Source: Chloroflexota bacterium
GTDB taxonomy: Bacteria; Chloroflexota; Anaerolineae; Fen-1058
Reading direction: 5' to 3'
Assembly: GCA_016219235.1 (NCBI GenBank)
Contig: JACRBO010000629.1
Coordinates: 1 to 24,886, forward strand
Length of the DNA: 24,886 nt
The notes beneath the pieces are model-generated. The model saw only the letters and a list, made by a program, of their open reading frames with translations, was not told the origin of the DNA and made no database searches. Shown piece by piece: positions 1 to 8,858 of this stretch. Each line of letters begins with the position of its first letter. Position 1 is the stretch's first letter. The translations under genes and the position numbers were made by a program.

Positions 1-863
1 CCGGCTTCGCCCCAGACGCCCGGCACGCCCGTCTCTTGTAGGAAGCCTGCTTCAGTATAAGGGATCGCCGCGATGCGGGCGCGCTCGGCCTCATCCAGCG
101 GTATGACCTTGTCGTAGAAGCCCGGCACCGTGATGTGCCCGCTGTGATCTTTCAACGAGGCCAGGATTTCGGTCAACGCTTGAAGCGGATTGTAGACCGC
201 GCCGCCATATTGACCTGAATGCAGATCGCGGCTGGGGCCGGTGACTTCCACCTGGATGTAGCACAGCCCGCGCAGACCGTAGACGATGCTGGGCTGGCCG
301 GGCCTGATCATTGAGGTATCACTAATCACTGCCACGTCAGCCTTAAGGTAATCCTTGTTCGCAATGATGAAGGCATCAAGGTTGGGACCGCCGACTTCTT
401 CTTCGCCCTCGATGATCAATTTGACGTTAACGGGCAACTTGCTGTTCGTTTTGAGATAGGCTTCCAAGACTTTGGCGTGAATGAACATCTGTCCCTTGTC
501 GTCCGATGTGCCGCGCCCGAACAGATAGTCGCCGCGCACTTCCGCGCGGAACGGATCAGAGTGCCACAGCTCGATCGGGTCTACGGGTTGCACGTCGTAG
601 TGCCCATAGATCAGCACGGTGGGCTTATCGGGACCGGCCTCCAGCCAATCGGCCGTTACGATCGGATGGCCGGGCGTGGGATTCACTTTGGCGTGCTTCA
701 AACCCAGAGCCGTAAAATGATCGACCAGCCATTGGGCCGCGCGCTGCATGTCCGGCTTGTTCTCCGGCAGGGCGCTGATGCTGGGAATCTCCAGCAGTTC
801 CTTTAGTTCAAGCAGGAATCGATCGCGGTGCAGAGCCGCATAGTGTAAAGCATCGGTCAGCAT
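1..863 (-). CDS. M20 family dipeptidase/metallopeptidase (3' end truncated by window edge)
   Basis: Reading leftward from an ATG at 863-861, an open frame runs off the window after about 287 codons, so the C-terminus is missing. The N-terminal catalytic half of an M20 zinc peptidase is clear. The first metal-ligand motif GHYDVQP has H88 and D90, the bridging aspartate D121 lies in RGTSDDKG, and the acidic base region IEGEEEVG is near residues 151-157, followed by the DLHSG motif of the lid domain. Such enzymes cleave dipeptides or short peptides in the cytoplasm. The start is supported by AGGAG at 873-869, five bases upstream, and by a promoter at 948-920. It is a paralogue of the complete M20 gene at 7429-8772 (same HYDVQP, DxKG and GEEEVG motifs) but clearly divergent in sequence. 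Substrate cannot be told from sequence. Confidence 0.9.
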   Translation of the reverse strand, partial: MLTDALHYAALHRDRFLLELKELLEIPSISALPENKPDMQRAAQWLVDHFTALGLKHAKVNPTPGHPIVTADWLEAGPDKPTVLIYGHYDVQPVDPIELWHSDPFRAEVRGDYLFGRGTSDDKGQMFIHAKVLEAYLKTNSKLPVNVKLIIEGEEEVGGPNLDAFIIANKDYLKADVAVISDTSMIRPGQPSIVYGLRGLCYIQVEVTGPSRDLHSGQYGGAVYNPLQALTEILASLKDHSGHITVPGFYDKVIPLDEAERARIAAIPYTEAGFLQETGVPGVWGEA

Positions 864-919
864 GAAAACTCCTGAGAAAAGACACATCGACTCGTGTCGA
901 CGTGGGGTAGGTTGAGTTG

Positions 920-948
920 ATTATAAGACGCGATGACTAAAGCGGCAA
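920..948 (-). promoter_or_regulatory. sigma-70-type promoter for the M20 peptidase at 1-863
   Basis: On the minus strand TTGCCG (948-943) is followed after 17 bases by a perfect TATAAT (925-920). Transcription would begin near 913, giving a leader of about 50 bases before the ATG at 863. A short inverted repeat TCGAC-TCGT-GTCGA lies within that leader (about 888-901). Found by eye only. Confidence 0.6.
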
Positions 949-1004
949 GGCGTGTCTGGCTCTAACCTGCCGCCTAATTCTTGCCGGGTCAAACATCCGT
1001 CGGG

Positions 1005-1033
1005 TTGCGTTTTGGGGTGATCCGTTTTATAAT
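1005..1033 (+). promoter_or_regulatory. sigma-70-type promoter for rpsA
   Basis: TTGCGT (1005-1010), a 17-base spacer and a perfect TATAAT (1028-1033) give a predicted transcription start near 1040, about 28 bases before the ATG at 1068. This decides the start of the gene: the upstream in-frame start at 981 would lie before the promoter and could not be translated from this transcript. Confidence 0.65.
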
Positions 1034-1067
1034 CGCCCCGCTTCTAACTAAAACGGAGTTAAGCCGA

Positions 1068-2288
1068 ATGACTGACGATGTGAATGTGTCCGGTGAAATG
1101 GGTGTCGATCCTAACGTGGCGACTTCCATGCATGATCTGCTCGAAGCCGACTTCGGTCTCAAGCAGATTAAGCGCGGTGATGTCCTGACAGGCACGATCT
1201 TGCGCGTGTCTGCGACTGAAATCTTGGTAGATATCAATACCAAGTCAGAAGGCGTCATCGTGGGGGAGGAACTTGAGAAGGTTCCGCCCGATGTGTTGGC
1301 CGAGTTGAAAGTCGGCGACAGTGTGCAAACCTATGTGGTCAACCCGCAAGACCGCAATGGCAATGTGGCGCTGGCGTTGACGCGCACACAGGCCTCGCGT
1401 GACTGGGCCGAAGCGGAAGAGTTCAATACCTCCCAGGACGTGTTCGAGGGCGTGGTCGCCGGCTACAACAAGGGCGGCCTCATCGTCAAGGTGGGCAAGA
1501 TCCGCGGCTTTGTGCCGGCCTCGCAGCTGGTCTCGCTGGGCAAGGCCGAAGAAGGCGCCGATCCCAACAAGCGGCTCATGGCGATGGTCGGGCGCAAGTT
1601 GTATCTGAAAGTGATCGAACTCGATCGCGAGCAGAATCGCCTCATCCTCTCCGAGCGGGCGGCGCAGCGCCAGGTCCGCAAGATCCAAAAAGAGAAGATG
1701 CTGACCGAGTTGAAGGAAGGTGACGAGCGCGAGGGCGAAGTGATCAGCCTGGCCGACTTTGGCGCGTTCATCGACCTGGGCGGGGCCGACGGGCTGGTGC
1801 ATCTCTCCGAGATCACCTGGAAGCCGATCAACCATCCCAGTGAAGCGCTCAAGCCGGGCCAGCATGTGCGCGTGGTCGTGCTGAAGGTCGATCCCGATCA
1901 TAAGCGGGTGGGCCTTAGCATCAAGCGGCTGGAAAAGGACCCGTGGGCGTCGATCGAAGAGCGGTACAAGGTCGGGCAGCTAGTGGAGGGCGAGATTACC
2001 AAGATGGCTAAGTTTGGCGCGTTCGCCCGCATCAAGGACGACGACGCGATCGAGGGCCTGATCCACGTGTCCGAATTGTCTGACAAGCGCATCGGTCATC
2101 CCAAGGAAGTTGTCAAGGAAGGCCAGATGGTCACGCTGCGCGTCATCCGCATCGATGCCGGCAAGCGCCGCCTGGGCCTGAGTCTGAAGCGCGTGGCGCA
2201 GAGCGATTACATGGACGACGACTGGCGACAGGCGCTGGACATGGTGAACGAGAGCGAACCTGAGGCCGATTCACCCTCGGTTGAGTAG
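1068..2288 (+). CDS. rpsA: 30S ribosomal protein S1, four S1 domains
   Basis: The 406-aa product has four S1 RNA-binding OB-fold domains at roughly residues 36-105, 122-195, 217-287 and 303-375. The last two are the most canonical, with GEVISLADFGAFIDL...GLVHLSEI and GEITKMAKFGAFARI...GLIHVSEL. The tail is acidic (NESEPEADSPSVE). S1 binds mRNA leaders at the 30S subunit and helps initiation. Four domains are usual for S1 homologues in Firmicutes, Actinobacteria and Chloroflexota, in contrast to six in Proteobacteria. The ATG at 1068 is chosen because GGAG lies at 1055-1058 with nine-base spacing and because the promoter at 1005-1033 lies downstream of the longer alternative start. The gene stands alone, between a divergent M20 gene and a terminator at 2316-2346. 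Confidence 0.9.
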   Translation: MTDDVNVSGEMGVDPNVATSMHDLLEADFGLKQIKRGDVLTGTILRVSATEILVDINTKSEGVIVGEELEKVPPDVLAELKVGDSVQTYVVNPQDRNGNVALALTRTQASRDWAEAEEFNTSQDVFEGVVAGYNKGGLIVKVGKIRGFVPASQLVSLGKAEEGADPNKRLMAMVGRKLYLKVIELDREQNRLILSERAAQRQVRKIQKEKMLTELKEGDEREGEVISLADFGAFIDLGGADGLVHLSEITWKPINHPSEALKPGQHVRVVVLKVDPDHKRVGLSIKRLEKDPWASIEERYKVGQLVEGEITKMAKFGAFARIKDDDAIEGLIHVSELSDKRIGHPKEVVKEGQMVTLRVIRIDAGKRRLGLSLKRVAQSDYMDDDWRQALDMVNESEPEADSPSVE

Positions 2289-2315
2289 CAGTCGAAATTT
2301 AGAACCGTAAAAAGT

Positions 2316-2346
2316 GGAGCGCCGCGGTCATGTGACCCGGCGCTCC
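2316..2346 (+). terminator. intrinsic terminator after rpsA
   Basis: GGAGCGCCG (2316-2324) pairs with CGGCGCTCC (2338-2346). After one bulged base, GGTC pairs with GACC above it. A weak pyrimidine stretch (CTCTATTTTC) follows. It lies 28 bases after the rpsA stop. Confidence 0.6.
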
Positions 2347-2381
2347 CTCTATTTTCAAGCCGGGCACGGTTCGTTGAGCAG

Positions 2382-2401
2382 TGTGTTAGAGTTGTGTTAG
2401 A
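2382..2401 (+). repeat. tandem 9-bp direct repeat upstream of clpC, 11-bp period
   Basis: TGTGTTAGA occurs at 2382-2390 and again at 2393-2401, so the copies are 11 bp apart, about one helical turn. The pair ends about 50 bp before the clpC -10 element. This spacing would place two copies of a bound protein on the same DNA face. No CIRCE, CtsR or HAIR heat-shock operator was found here. Confidence 0.5.
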
Positions 2402-2426
2402 TTCGACCAGGCACGCGCGGGTACAG

Positions 2427-2455
2427 TGGCGGAGTCATCTCAGCTAGGTTATAAT
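2427..2455 (+). promoter_or_regulatory. probable clpC promoter (strong -10, weak -35)
   Basis: A perfect TATAAT lies at 2450-2455. Seventeen bases upstream is only TGGCGG (2427-2432), a poor -35, so the promoter may need an activator. Transcription would begin near 2462, about 37 bases before the clpC ATG. Confidence 0.45.
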
Positions 2456-2498
2456 CGGTTTTGTAATTGGGTCGCATTAGTGCAAGTTGGAGGTTGGT

Positions 2499-5021
2499 AT
2501 GGCAAACAAACTCGATCGGTTTACCCAGCGCGCCCGGCGCGTGCTCGCTTTTGCACAAGAAGAAGCCGAACGCTTGAACCACAGTTATATTGGCACCGAG
2601 CATTTATTGTTGGGACTCCTGCGTGAGGAGACCGGCGTGGCCGGCAAAGTTTTGCGTGATCTCAACGTCAGTTCAGAACGCGTGACGGAACTGGTCGAGC
2701 GCATCACGGGGCCGGGCCGCCGCACGCCGTTCAGCAAGATCGATCTGACCCCGCGCACCAAGCGCGTGATCGAATTGGCCGTGGAAGAGGCGCGCCGCCT
2801 GGGCCAGCACTACATCGGCACCGAGCACTTGCTATTGGGCCTTGTCCGCCAGGGTGACGGCGTGGCGATCGACATTCTGCGCCAGCTCAGCGTCAGCCCG
2901 GAAGCGATCCGGCGCGAGACCCAGAAGGCGCTGCAAGAGACCCCGCATACGCCGGAGAAAGAAAAGGAGAAGGCCGCCAAGAAAGAGCGCGCCAAGACCC
3001 CGATGGTCGATCAGCTGGCGACCGATCTGACGACGCTAGCCGAAGAAGGCAAACTCGATCCGGTGGTCGGACGGCAGACGGAAATCGAGCGCGTCATCCA
3101 GATTCTCTCGCGCCGCACCAAGAACAACCCCGCCCTCATCGGCGAACCCGGCGTCGGCAAGACGGCCATCGTCGAAGGGCTGGCGCAGCGCATCGTCGAC
3201 GGCGACGCGCCGGAGCCGCTGTTGGATAAGCGCGTGTTGCAACTGGATGTCGGCTCGCTCGTCGCGGGCACCATGTATCGCGGCCAATTTGAAGAGCGCC
3301 TCAAGCGCGTCATCGAAGAGATCAAAGCTAGCAACAGCATTCTGTTCATCGACGAAGTGCACATGCTGGTGGGCGCGGGCGCGGCCGGCTCATCGGTGGA
3401 TGCGGCCAACATTTTGAAGCCCGCCCTGGCGCGCGGCGAGATGCAGTGCATCGGCGCGACCACGATGAACGAGTATCGCAAGCACATCGAGAGCGATGCC
3501 GCGTTGGAGCGCCGCTTCCAGCCCATCCTGGTGGAAGAGCCGACCATCGAAGAGACGGTCAGCATCCTCAAGGGCGTGCGACCGAAATACGAAAGCCATC
3601 ACAAGTTGCTCATTACGGACGAAGCGATTCAATCGGCGGCGCAACTGGCCGAACGCTACATCACCGATCGCTTCCTGCCCGACAAAGCCATCGACCTGAT
3701 CGACGAGAGTTCGGCGCGCGTGCGCATGTACAAAGCGCCGCAGACCAAGCGCCTGCAGCAGGCCAACAGCCAGATCAAATCCGTGCAGAAAGAACGCGAA
3801 CTGGCCCTGGAAGAGCGCCGCTACGACGACGCCGAAGATCTGCGCGCGCGTGAAGAAGGCCTGCAAAGCGAGATCGATGTATTGCGCGCCCCGTGGAATC
3901 CCGACGCGCCCGATGCGCCCCGGCTGCTGCCGGAAGACATCGCCGAGATGGTGGCGATGTGGACGGGCATTCCCGTCACGCAAATCGCCGGCGAAGAGAC
4001 CGCGCGCCTGATGCACATGGAAGAGGATTTGCACAAGCGCATCATCGGGCAGGATGAGGCGATCGTGGCGATTTCCAAAGCGGTGCGCCGCGCGCGCACG
4101 GGCCTGAAAGATCCCAAACGCCCGATCGGTTCGTTTATCTTCCTCGGCCCCACCGGTGTGGGCAAGACCGAGTTGACCAAGGCGCTGGCCTATTTCATGT
4201 TCGGCAGCGAAGAAGCGATGGTGCAGCTGGACATGAGCGAATTCATGGAGCGCCATTCCGTAGCGCGGCTCGTCGGCTCACCGCCAGGCTATGTGGGCTA
4301 CGAAGATGCCGGCCAACTGACCGAAGCCATCCGTCGCCGCCCGTACTCGATCGTGGTCTTTGATGAAATCGAGAAGGCGCATCCCGAAGCCTTTAACATG
4401 CTGCTGCAAATCATGGAAGAAGGCCACCTGTCGGATGCGCGCGGCCGCAAGGTCGATTTCCGCAACGCCATCATCGTCATGACTAGCAACATCGGCGCGG
4501 AGATGATCCGTCGCAACACGTCGCTGGGCTTTGCAGTGAAGAAGGAAGAAGTGAAGCAGGAGCAGGAGACCTACGACGAGATGCGCGAGAAGTTGATGTC
4601 GCAGCTCAAGAAGGCCTTCCGGCCCGAATTCCTGAACCGCGTGGACGGCATCGTGGTCTTCCGCGCGTTGAGCCGCGCCGAGATTACACAGATCGTCGAT
4701 CTGGAATTGCAGAAGGTTCAAACACGCATCGCGCACCAGGCCATTAAGTTGCAGGCCACCGAAGCGGCCAAACAGTACCTGTCTGATCGCGGCTACAACT
4801 TTGAGTTTGGCGCGCGGCCTTTGCGCCGCATCATCCAGAACGAGGTGGAAGACGTGCTATCAGACGGCTTCCTGTCCGGCAAGTTTGAGAAGGGCGACAC
4901 CGTGGAGATCGATCTGGTGGAGGGCAATTTGACCTTCAACCCGGTCCGCGCTCCTAAGTTAGACGTGACCCCGCTGCGTGAACATCCGGAGACGCAGAGC
5001 GAATCGTTGTTGATGGCGTAA
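2499..5021 (+). CDS. clpC: ATP-dependent Clp protease ATP-binding subunit ClpC
   Basis: The 840-aa product is a full-length class I Hsp100 unfoldase that feeds substrates to ClpP in the cytosol. Two Clp-N repeats lie at about 1-70 and 80-145, each with [11 protein letters not shown] charged linker (about 150-168) follows. AAA+ module D1 has Walker A GEPGVGKT (215-222) and Walker B ILFIDE (281-286). A UVR-type coiled-coil middle motif (about 430-456) marks ClpC rather than ClpA or ClpB. D2 has Walker A GPTGVGKT (550-557), Walker B SIVVFDE (617-623) and the loop GSPPGYVGY (593-601). The ATG at 2499 is preceded by GGAGG (2489-2493) at five-base spacing; an in-frame TTG at 2487 overlaps that site and is less likely. 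Neither ctsR nor mcsAB is adjacent, so the Firmicutes-style operon is absent. Confidence 0.95.
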   Translation: MANKLDRFTQRARRVLAFAQEEAERLNHSYIGTEHLLLGLLREETGVAGKVLRDLNVSSERVTELVERITGPGRRTPFSKIDLTPRTKRVIELAVEEARRLGQHYIGTEHLLLGLVRQGDGVAIDILRQLSVSPEAIRRETQKALQETPHTPEKEKEKAAKKERAKTPMVDQLATDLTTLAEEGKLDPVVGRQTEIERVIQILSRRTKNNPALIGEPGVGKTAIVEGLAQRIVDGDAPEPLLDKRVLQLDVGSLVAGTMYRGQFEERLKRVIEEIKASNSILFIDEVHMLVGAGAAGSSVDAANILKPALARGEMQCIGATTMNEYRKHIESDAALERRFQPILVEEPTIEETVSILKGVRPKYESHHKLLITDEAIQSAAQLAERYITDRFLPDKAIDLIDESSARVRMYKAPQTKRLQQANSQIKSVQKERELALEERRYDDAEDLRAREEGLQSEIDVLRAPWNPDAPDAPRLLPEDIAEMVAMWTGIPVTQIAGEETARLMHMEEDLHKRIIGQDEAIVAISKAVRRARTGLKDPKRPIGSFIFLGPTGVGKTELTKALAYFMFGSEEAMVQLDMSEFMERHSVARLVGSPPGYVGYEDAGQLTEAIRRRPYSIVVFDEIEKAHPEAFNMLLQIMEEGHLSDARGRKVDFRNAIIVMTSNIGAEMIRRNTSLGFAVKKEEVKQEQETYDEMREKLMSQLKKAFRPEFLNRVDGIVVFRALSRAEITQIVDLELQKVQTRIAHQAIKLQATEAAKQYLSDRGYNFEFGARPLRRIIQNEVEDVLSDGFLSGKFEKGDTVEIDLVEGNLTFNPVRAPKLDVTPLREHPETQSESLLMA

Positions 5022-5043
5022 GCGCTGAGTCACACACATATAT

Positions 5044-5084
5044 GCGGGCGGTCGAGGTTCAACCTCGACCGCCCGCTGTTGTTT
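5044..5084 (+). terminator. strong intrinsic terminator after clpC
   Basis: A perfect 14-bp stem GCGGGCGGTCGAGG (5044-5057) / CCTCGACCGCCCGC (5063-5076) with loop TTCAA is followed by TGTTGTTT. It lies 22 bases after the clpC stop and between two convergent genes, so it may also limit read-through from the kinase gene on the other strand. Confidence 0.8.
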
Positions 5085-5109
5085 GGCTGGCGTTCGTCCC
5101 GCCGTCCCC

Positions 5110-5127
5110 GGCGGCGAGGACGCCGCC
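5110..5127. other. GC-rich hairpin between convergent clpC and kinase genes
   Basis: GGCGGCG (5110-5116), loop AGGA, CGCCGCC (5121-5127). There is no T-run on either side, so this is not a canonical terminator. It may add to transcription arrest at the 3' end of the minus-strand operon, or be a dispersed palindrome. Confidence 0.4.
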
Positions 5128-5178
5128 TTGAGCAGAATCGCAGGGTGAGTTACCCCGCTACGTGCGGCGCTTCGTCGC

Positions 5179-6423
5179 TCAGGAGCAAACTCGCTTCATC
5201 AGCGGCAGAGAGAAAACAAATTGACTGCCGACCCCGTCCGCGCCATCTTCGATCCAGATTTGGCCGCCGTGCGCCTCAATCGCCAACCGGCAGAAGGTCA
5301 GCCCCAGACCAAAGCCGCGCACGCGCGGCTGATCGCCGGCGGCCTGCACAAACCGATCGAAGAAGCGGTGACGCTGTGCGGGCGGGATGCCGCGCCCGGT
5401 GTCGGCCACGCGCACGAGGATGTGATCGGCGTGCTGCGCCGCGGATACGCGAATTTGCCCGTAGTTGGGCGTGAACTTGATGGCATTGTCGAGCAGGTTG
5501 GCCAGCACGCGATCGATCATGTCGGCATCGATCAGCAGGTCGGGCAGGTCCGGAATCTCGACGGCCAGCGTCAACTGATGTTTGGCGAACAGGTGGCCCA
5601 CGCGCTGCGTGACCGTCTGGACCAATGACGCCAGATCGGTGGGCGCGGTCTCCAGCACCAGCTGGCCCGCCTCCAGCCGCGAGACGTCCAGCATCGAATC
5701 GATCAGCCGGATCATCCGATCGGTGTTGTGAGCGGCCAGATTGAACAGCTCCGCGTTGGCGCGCAGCACGTCATCGGGCACGGACATGGTCAGCACGCCC
5801 AGCGCGTTGACGATGACGTGCAACGGGCTGCGCAAATCGTGAACAATCAGATCAACCGTTTCCTGCTGCAAACGCTGCACTTCCAGCAGGTGTTTGTTGG
5901 CGAATTCCAGTTCCACCACGTGCTGGGTCAGGCGCTGCTGCGCGGCCACGCTGGCCGAGCGTTCGTCGTCGGAGGCGCGCAGCCGCGCGCTGAGCTTGCG
6001 CAGCAAGTTATGATCGAGCAGTGTGCTTTCGGCCAGCAGCTGCTGAAAATCATCCCGCACGATCTTGAGCAACTGCACCGGCTGCACGGCCACCACCGTG
6101 GCCGAGCGCGGCAGATCGTCGATGAGGGCCATTTCGCCGACAAATTCGCCCGCATCGCGATAGCCCAGAATAAGCGGGGCGTCGAACGTGCCGCGGATGA
6201 CGGCCACACCGCCGGACCGGATCAGATACATGGCGTCGCCGGCTTCGCCTTGGTAGAAGATCACTTCGCCCGCGTCAAAGCCGACGGGGGTCGTCATCTG
6301 GCGCAGGCCGGGCGGCAGCAGGCGGATGATGCCGGAATCGATCACGGCCGAGGAGTCTGCATCGGAGGTGTAGGCAGCCAGTAACTGATCGAGTTGGGTA
6401 GCGGTAAGCCGATGGTGCGTCAC
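5179..6423 (-). CDS. cyclic-nucleotide-binding-domain sensor histidine kinase
   Basis: The 414-aa protein has no transmembrane segment, so it is a cytoplasmic sensor. Residues about 40-150 form a CRP-type cNMP-binding beta roll with the phosphate-binding cassette FVGEMALIDDLPRSATV (about 94-110), which keeps the glutamate (E97) and arginine (R106) used to hold a cyclic nucleotide. A short helix (about 150-188) leads to a HisKA dimerisation domain with the phospho-acceptor H195 in VHDLRSPLH. The HATPase domain has the N box LLDNAIKF (N313), G1 box DTGRGIPP (341-348) and G2 box GFGLGL (370-375). The start is GTG at 6423, with GGAG eight bases upstream. It is the last gene of the M20-GNAT-kinase operon. 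No response regulator lies nearby, so the partner is elsewhere. Whether it senses cAMP, cGMP or nothing is not decidable here. Confidence 0.88.
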   Translation of the reverse strand: MTHHRLTATQLDQLLAAYTSDADSSAVIDSGIIRLLPPGLRQMTTPVGFDAGEVIFYQGEAGDAMYLIRSGGVAVIRGTFDAPLILGYRDAGEFVGEMALIDDLPRSATVVAVQPVQLLKIVRDDFQQLLAESTLLDHNLLRKLSARLRASDDERSASVAAQQRLTQHVVELEFANKHLLEVQRLQQETVDLIVHDLRSPLHVIVNALGVLTMSVPDDVLRANAELFNLAAHNTDRMIRLIDSMLDVSRLEAGQLVLETAPTDLASLVQTVTQRVGHLFAKHQLTLAVEIPDLPDLLIDADMIDRVLANLLDNAIKFTPNYGQIRVSAAQHADHILVRVADTGRGIPPAQRHRFFDRFVQAAGDQPRVRGFGLGLTFCRLAIEAHGGQIWIEDGADGVGSQFVFSLPLMKRVCS

Positions 6424-6470
6424 GTTGCTTGCTCCAGTTGAGTTTGCAGGCGGCAGCCCGGATGGATATT

Positions 6471-7427
6471 CTAACTCAATTGCTGCCGATAAGAGATCAG
6501 ATGATGGACAGGCTCAAAGCCCAGGTCGCGGTAGAGGGCGATGGTCTGAGCGTCGTCCCCCCACGCGTCGAGGGTGATGGTCTGGCAGCCGAGCGACTGT
6601 TGCCAGCGTAGGGCCGCAAGTGTCAAAAGTCGATGAAGACCCTGATCGCGATGGCCGGGCAACACACCCGGACCATTAATGTGTCCATCGGAAGCGATAG
6701 TCGGCACGCCGCTCTCAGCCTGTCGAACAGCTACACAAATGCCCACCGGTTCACCATTCGGAGCAAAGGCTAGAAACACACCTTCTGGATCGAGGCCAGC
6801 CAGCCAGGGCACGGGCGGTGCGTCTGGTCGCGGCCCATAGTGCCCCCATCGGTCACGATAGCTCTCCATGGCCTTCGCCACCACGGCTCGATCCTGAACA
6901 GTTGCGTAACTGTGTACGGTGTAGCCGTCCGGCCAGTGCGGTTCTTCAACTTGATCGTTTAGCCGGGCCTTTAGCAGCCAGTAGGAACCGACGGGTTGGA
7001 AGTTGTGCTTCAACAGGAATGCATTCGATCCCTGATGGCGCTCGTTGGCATGAATGATAGTATGATCCGCGCCCAGCTCACGCGCTCGCTGCGTGAGGCG
7101 ATCGAGCAGAGCGCGGCCAAGCCCGCTGCGCCGCCAGTGCGGATGTACCGCGATGTAAGATTCAGCGCGTTCGCAGGCTTGACCCCATACGGTGCGCGCC
7201 CAGGTCGAGGCAAAGCCAATCAATCGACCCGGGTCCGCCGGCGTGTCGATCACCCATCGATCCTGAGCCGGATCATGATGCGGCAGCGTCAGATACATGC
7301 GCTGCGTATCTTCGGAAATGTCCTCACCGTCGTGATCGACGGCTTCCACTTCACCGAGCAGACGCAGGAGCCGAGGAAAATCTGCCTCGGGTATAAACGG
7401 ACGAACAGCACCGGGGAATTGGTTCAT
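6471..7427 (-). CDS. tandem double-GNAT N-acetyltransferase
   Basis: The 318-aa product contains two GNAT folds. The first (about 8-155) has acetyl-CoA loop motif A, IAVHPHWRRSGLGRALLDRL, followed by ANERHQGSNAFLLKHNF. The second (about 163-318) has VLPGHRDQGLHRLLTLAAL and ends with ALYRDLGFEPVH. The arrangement resembles mycothiol synthase (MshD) and other bipartite GNAT enzymes in which one half is catalytic; the first half has the better Q/R-x-x-G-x-G/A loop (RRSGLG), the second is degenerate (RDQGLH). Acceptor substrate is unknown. The ATG (7427) lies one base beyond the TAG of the upstream M20 gene (7431-7429), which indicates translational coupling, and the kinase start follows 47 bases after its own stop. 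Mycothiol synthesis cannot be inferred without the other msh genes. Confidence 0.82.
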   Translation of the reverse strand: MNQFPGAVRPFIPEADFPRLLRLLGEVEAVDHDGEDISEDTQRMYLTLPHHDPAQDRWVIDTPADPGRLIGFASTWARTVWGQACERAESYIAVHPHWRRSGLGRALLDRLTQRARELGADHTIIHANERHQGSNAFLLKHNFQPVGSYWLLKARLNDQVEEPHWPDGYTVHSYATVQDRAVVAKAMESYRDRWGHYGPRPDAPPVPWLAGLDPEGVFLAFAPNGEPVGICVAVRQAESGVPTIASDGHINGPGVLPGHRDQGLHRLLTLAALRWQQSLGCQTITLDAWGDDAQTIALYRDLGFEPVHHLISYRQQLS

Positions 7428-7428
7428 G

Positions 7429-8772
7429 CTAGGCCTGGCTGAAGCGCTCGATCAACCGTCCGATAAAGCGTAGCCCCTCAAAGTAGTCGCTCAGCCGGAT
7501 GTTCTCATCGGGGGCGTGGGCGCGCGCCTCGCTGTAGCCCACACCGGCCATCACCGTGGGGATATTCAACGCCGTCGTCAGCGGATACATCGGGCCGCTG
7601 CCGGGGCTGAGCGGGATCATCACCGGTTCGTGAGCATAAACTTCGCGCGCCGCCGATTGGCAAGCCGTGACGATGTCGGCATCGACAGGCGATAAGGCCG
7701 GGCGCTCGCCGGACAGCGGCGCCACTTCCACATCGGTGAAGCCGCGCCGATCGAAATGCGCGCGCAATAGCGCAATGCACAACTCCGGCGTGAGGTTGGG
7801 CACCAGCCGGCAATCGATCTTGGCGAAAGCATAGTTGGGCAGCACAGTCTTCATGCCCTCGCCGGTGTAGCCCGCGTTAAGGCCGCAGATGGTCACCGTC
7901 GGCCCGTAGTAGAAACGCTTCAACACATCCAGGCCATGCTCGTCGTTGATGAAGTGCTGAATGCCCAGCGCCGCGGTCTTCTTCGCCTCGTCAAACGGCA
8001 TGGCCTGCAGCATGGCTAATTCGGCCTCGTCGGGCGCGCGCACGTGATTGAGATAATGATCGATCGTGATGTTGTCGTGCTCGTCCTTCAGCGTGCTCAG
8101 CGCCCAGATCAAGCGCCACACCGGACTCGGCGCGATGGCGGCGTAACCGGAGTGCAGATCGCGTTGCGCGCCACGCACGCGCAGTTCCAGATATTGAATG
8201 CCCTTCAGACCCATGGTCAGCCCGATACGATCGTCTTCATTCTTGCCGCCCGTTTCCCACAGGCAGCCGTCGGCCTGCAACTCAGCGGCGTGAGCACGGG
8301 CAAACTCTGCCAGATGCGGGCTGCCCACCTCTTCTTCGCCTTCGATGACCCACGTGATCTTGAGGGGCAGATCACCGATCGAGTTTTGCCACGCCTCGAT
8401 GGCGTGGAGGCGGCACATGAGATCGCCCTTGTTATCTGATATGCCGCGCGCGAACAGTTTGCCGTCGCGCACATCCGGTTGAAAGGGCGGCGTGGTCCAC
8501 CGATCGATCGGATCCGGCGGCTGCACGTCGTAGTGATTGTAGATCAGCAGCGTGCGCGGGCCGTCGCCCAGTGTCGCCAGCAGGACGGGCGCGCCGCCGG
8601 TTTCAATCGTCTGCACCGTCGCGCCCAAATGGGTCAAATGGACGCGCACCAGGTTGGCCATCTCGGCCATGCCCTGGCCGGTGGCCGCCACGCTGGGCTG
8701 CGCGACAAAGGTCTTGAGGTCGGCGATAAAGCGCTCGCGGTGAGCGGCGAGGTAGTCGTCGAAGCGCTGCAT
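7429..8772 (-). CDS. M20 family dipeptidase (complete)
   Basis: The 447-aa cytoplasmic zinc peptidase carries the expected M20 residues: H80 and D82 in YNHYDVQP, bridging D113 in GISDNKGD, the catalytic and ligand acidic pair in EGEEEVG (about 146-148), DLHSG of the lid domain, and a late histidine ligand H419 in RAHAPDE. Length and motif order match the M20 dipeptidase group (CNDP/PepV-like, annotated as dipeptidase or hydrolase). An open frame continues upstream to 9009, but the ATG at 8772 is preceded by GGGGGAG at good spacing and the upstream residues are not M20-like, so the short form is chosen. It heads the minus-strand operon with a GNAT enzyme and a sensor kinase. The other M20 gene in this window (1-863) is a paralogue. 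Confidence 0.92.
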   Translation of the reverse strand: MQRFDDYLAAHRERFIADLKTFVAQPSVAATGQGMAEMANLVRVHLTHLGATVQTIETGGAPVLLATLGDGPRTLLIYNHYDVQPPDPIDRWTTPPFQPDVRDGKLFARGISDNKGDLMCRLHAIEAWQNSIGDLPLKITWVIEGEEEVGSPHLAEFARAHAAELQADGCLWETGGKNEDDRIGLTMGLKGIQYLELRVRGAQRDLHSGYAAIAPSPVWRLIWALSTLKDEHDNITIDHYLNHVRAPDEAELAMLQAMPFDEAKKTAALGIQHFINDEHGLDVLKRFYYGPTVTICGLNAGYTGEGMKTVLPNYAFAKIDCRLVPNLTPELCIALLRAHFDRRGFTDVEVAPLSGERPALSPVDADIVTACQSAAREVYAHEPVMIPLSPGSGPMYPLTTALNIPTVMAGVGYSEARAHAPDENIRLSDYFEGLRFIGRLIERFSQA

Positions 8773-8784
8773 GGTCTCCCCCGT

Positions 8785-8808
8785 GATGCAAAGATGCAGG
8801 ATGCAAGA
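8785..8808. repeat. short GATGCA tandem array upstream of the M20 operon
   Basis: Three GATGCA units spaced 7-8 bases apart, followed by a degenerate GATACA, lie a dozen bases upstream of the M20 start codon, inside its untranslated leader. This is another degenerate short-period repeat next to a start codon in this window, though much smaller than the ACC arrays. Confidence 0.5.
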
Positions 8809-8830
8809 TACACGCTGCGGCTGCGCGCCA

Positions 8831-8858
8831 AGTCTATCACGGAATGCGGCGCGCGCAA
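8831..8858 (-). promoter_or_regulatory. possible promoter of the M20-GNAT-kinase operon
   Basis: On the minus strand TTGCGC (8858-8853), a 16-base spacer and TAGACT (8836-8831) would start transcription about 50 bases before the M20 ATG. Both boxes are only partial matches, so this is tentative. A stronger minus-strand promoter at 9316-9288 could contribute only if the terminator at 9232-9196 were read through. Confidence 0.35.

Noticed and set aside
2347..2498. CtsR, CIRCE or HspR heat-shock operators before clpC
   Set aside because: None of the consensus inverted or direct repeats is present; only the 9-bp tandem repeat and promoter were found.
3390..4256. Long open frame on the minus strand inside clpC
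   Set aside because: It is antisense to conserved ClpC domains, has no ribosome binding site and results from GC-rich codon use. Similar shadows lie opposite rpsA, the glycosyltransferase (12506-13768), SdhCD (14794-15747), sdhA and purA (22612-23340).
6471..7427. Assignment of the double GNAT enzyme as mycothiol synthase
   Set aside because: The tandem fold is similar, but no other mycothiol gene is in the window and bipartite GNATs have many substrates.
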